This document shows positions 63,013 to 64,000 of a stretch of 64,000 nt of DNA, piece by piece. Position 1 is the stretch's first letter. Each line of letters opens with the position of its first letter. This DNA comes from Chloroflexi bacterium GWB2_49_20 (GTDB lineage: Bacteria; Chloroflexota; Anaerolineae; Anaerolineales; Villigracilaceae), in assembly GCA_001796335.1 (NCBI GenBank), contig MGMF01000023.1:62001-126000 (forward strand), given 5' to 3'. Made by a program: the position numbers and the translations under genes. A model generated the notes under the pieces. The model searched no databases, was not told the DNA's origin, and worked only from the letters and a program-made list of their open reading frames with translations.

Positions 63013-63321
63013 CTACCACTTCAGCAAGTCGAGTTCATCGGCAATCACAGTAGTGCGACGACGATAGACTGAGATGATTAAAGCCAGGCCAACAGCCACT
63101 TCAGCTGCAGCCACAGCAAATACGATGATGGCAAAAACCTGTCCGGCAATGGAACCGCTGCCATATCGCCAGAAGGCTACCAGGTTGATATTGACCGCAT
63201 TCAGCATCAGCTCAATTCCAAGCAGGATGGCAACGGCATTTTTCCGCGCCAGCACACCGAACAAACCAATGCTAAAAAGCGCTGCAGATAAGATCAGGTA
63301 CCAAGAAAGAGGGATACTCAC
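63013..63321 (-). CDS. nuoK: NADH-quinone oxidoreductase subunit K
   Basis: 102 residues, three membrane helices. GLFGVLARKNAVAILLGIELMLNAVNINLV holds the channel Glu, and VFAVAAAEVAVGLALI the second conserved Glu. Normal length; nine bases from nuoL and nine from nuoJ. Confidence 0.96.
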   Translation of the reverse strand: MSIPLSWYLILSAALFSIGLFGVLARKNAVAILLGIELMLNAVNINLVAFWRYGSGSIAGQVFAIIVFAVAAAEVAVGLALIISVYRRRTTVIADELDLLKW

Positions 63322-63330
63322 GTCTGCCTC

Positions 63331-63843
63331 CTATTCCTTACTCGATGTTGCGATATAGACTGCGCCAACTAATGCTGCCAGCAAGAGTATTGAAGCAACT
63401 TCAAAAGGCAGTACATAAGCATCTGGGGATACCAGCGCTTTACCCAACATCATCAATGTGTCCGTCCCTGCAGGGATCGCTTTTGCTGTGCTTGAAAAAC
63501 CCACCCAGCTCGATAGAATGAAAGCCAGGCCTCCAAAGGTCAATAATGCCAACAAGGCTGAAATCCCCCAATTATGATTGACTTGTGTTCCCTTGTCTCT
63601 CATTTCACGGCGTGTCAGCATGACGGCAAAGATGAACAAAACGGCAATTGCACCAATATATACAACCACCTGCACCAAAGCCAGGAAACCTGCTTGCAAC
63701 AAGCCATATAATATTGCCACACCAAATAACGTGGCTACCAGCCAGAGCGCAGCATGAACTAAATTTTTAGTCGTAACAACCATTAAGGCTGAACCAACTA
63801 TCAATGCTGCACAAAGTAGAAAGATGATTTGATCAGGAGTCAT
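63331..63843 (-). CDS. nuoJ: NADH-quinone oxidoreductase subunit J
   Basis: 170 residues, five membrane helices. ALMVVTTKNLVHAALWLVATLFGVAILY and LVQVVVYIGAIAVLFIFAVML are NuoJ blocks, including the pi-bulge helix. GAGGAG precedes the ATG. It follows the partial upstream gene by 17 bases; nuoI is not between them. Confidence 0.94.
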   Translation of the reverse strand: MTPDQIIFLLCAALIVGSALMVVTTKNLVHAALWLVATLFGVAILYGLLQAGFLALVQVVVYIGAIAVLFIFAVMLTRREMRDKGTQVNHNWGISALLALLTFGGLAFILSSWVGFSSTAKAIPAGTDTLMMLGKALVSPDAYVLPFEVASILLLAALVGAVYIATSSKE

Positions 63844-63860
63844 TTCAACTCACTCCTCAC

Positions 63861-64000
63861 TTAGTGATGCGCTGCCTGGATTACAGGTTCAGCGGGTTTT
63901 TCTTGTTCAATGCGTTCACGTTTTGAATATTTTCGCAAGATTTCAATCACGATCCAGGCAAGGAGAATGTTGCTTAAGAACATTCCCGGGACATAGAATT
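63861..64000 (-). CDS. C-terminal end of a membrane protein, probably NuoH (5' part outside window)
   Basis: Open frame entering from the right edge and ending in TAA at 63863-63861. The visible 46 residues are one membrane helix (FYVPGMFLSNILLAWIVIEIL) and a charged tail (RKYSKRERIEQEKP). The helix could be the last one of NuoH, which usually follows a Trp-Lys pair just outside the window, and the position before nuoJ fits. It is clearly not NuoI, which is a soluble 4Fe-4S protein. Identity is inference. Confidence 0.5.
   Translation of the reverse strand, partial: FYVPGMFLSNILLAWIVIEILRKYSKRERIEQEKPAEPVIQAAHH

Noticed and set aside
1-64000. CRISPR arrays, insertion sequences or attachment sites
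   Set aside because: No regularly spaced repeats, transposase or integrase frames were seen; the tRNA-Arg gene has no visible flanking direct repeat.

Overview
This window looks like chromosomal core DNA from a member of the Chloroflexota, most likely an Anaerolineae-type bacterium. The inference rests on the mixture of genes: a complex I operon with two NuoM-type subunits, a short AtpF-delta hybrid, an archaeal/eukaryote-type prolyl-tRNA synthetase beside a bacterial-type one, a DHH-CBS-nucleotidyltransferase fusion, and several conserved proteins of unknown function. No 16S or other rRNA is present. I see no transposase, phage block, CRISPR array or integrase; this is ordinary gene-dense DNA, AT-leaning by eye.

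Layout. 1-529 (+): 3' part of scpA. 550-13234 (-): an alpha/beta hydrolase; fabH and fabF; a HAD-DinB fusion coupled to a small Cys-rich protein; efp; a mogA-acetyltransferase-response regulator run; lon, hsp20 and tpx (protein quality control and peroxide defence); tRNA-Arg(TCT); and a pair of unknown genes. 13398-16488 (+): yraN, miaA and an acyl-CoA synthetase. 16551-18422 (-): ftsH. 18594-33516 (+): a response regulator, DUF192, a LysM/M23 peptidase, a LysE exporter, a complete branched-chain amino-acid-type ABC importer (livK-H-M-G-F), an ornithine cyclodeaminase-family protein, a DAO-family FAD oxidoreductase, cinA, a deaminase fused to a CYTH domain, and a CBS-pair protein. 33567-42223 (-): mltG, ruvX, a membrane-anchored baseplate-J-like protein, alaS and a DHH/CBS/CCA fusion. 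42453-51518 (+): a MazG-like protein, a LOG-like protein, two different proS genes, a HEAT-like protein, rpsO, pnp and an MFS transporter. 51530-64000 (-): an acetyltransferase, murE, an F0-only ATP synthase cluster (atpZ-B-E-FH) and nuoH(partial)-J-K-L-M-M-N.

How it works together. The right end is the energy-conversion block: complex I membrane-arm genes run straight into the F0 sector, but atpZ appears to have its own promoter so close to its ATG that the message would be nearly leaderless. The centre is a transport-plus-catabolism module for an amino acid or amino-acid derivative (ABC importer, OCD-family enzyme, FAD oxidase, LysE exporter), with a clean palindrome at the predicted livK transcription start. 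The rest is housekeeping: fatty-acid elongation, tRNA modification and charging, RNA decay, proteolysis and peptidoglycan synthesis.

The observations I consider most worth following are the MTA/SAH-deaminase-CYTH fusion (30957-32951), the two intact prolyl-tRNA synthetases of different type in tandem (43377-46631), the AtpF-delta hybrid in an F0-only cluster, the near-leaderless atpZ promoter, the double NuoM, the baseplate-J-like single-span membrane protein, and the CinA whose amidase motif is lost. All statements about relatives come from recalled family knowledge; no search was run.
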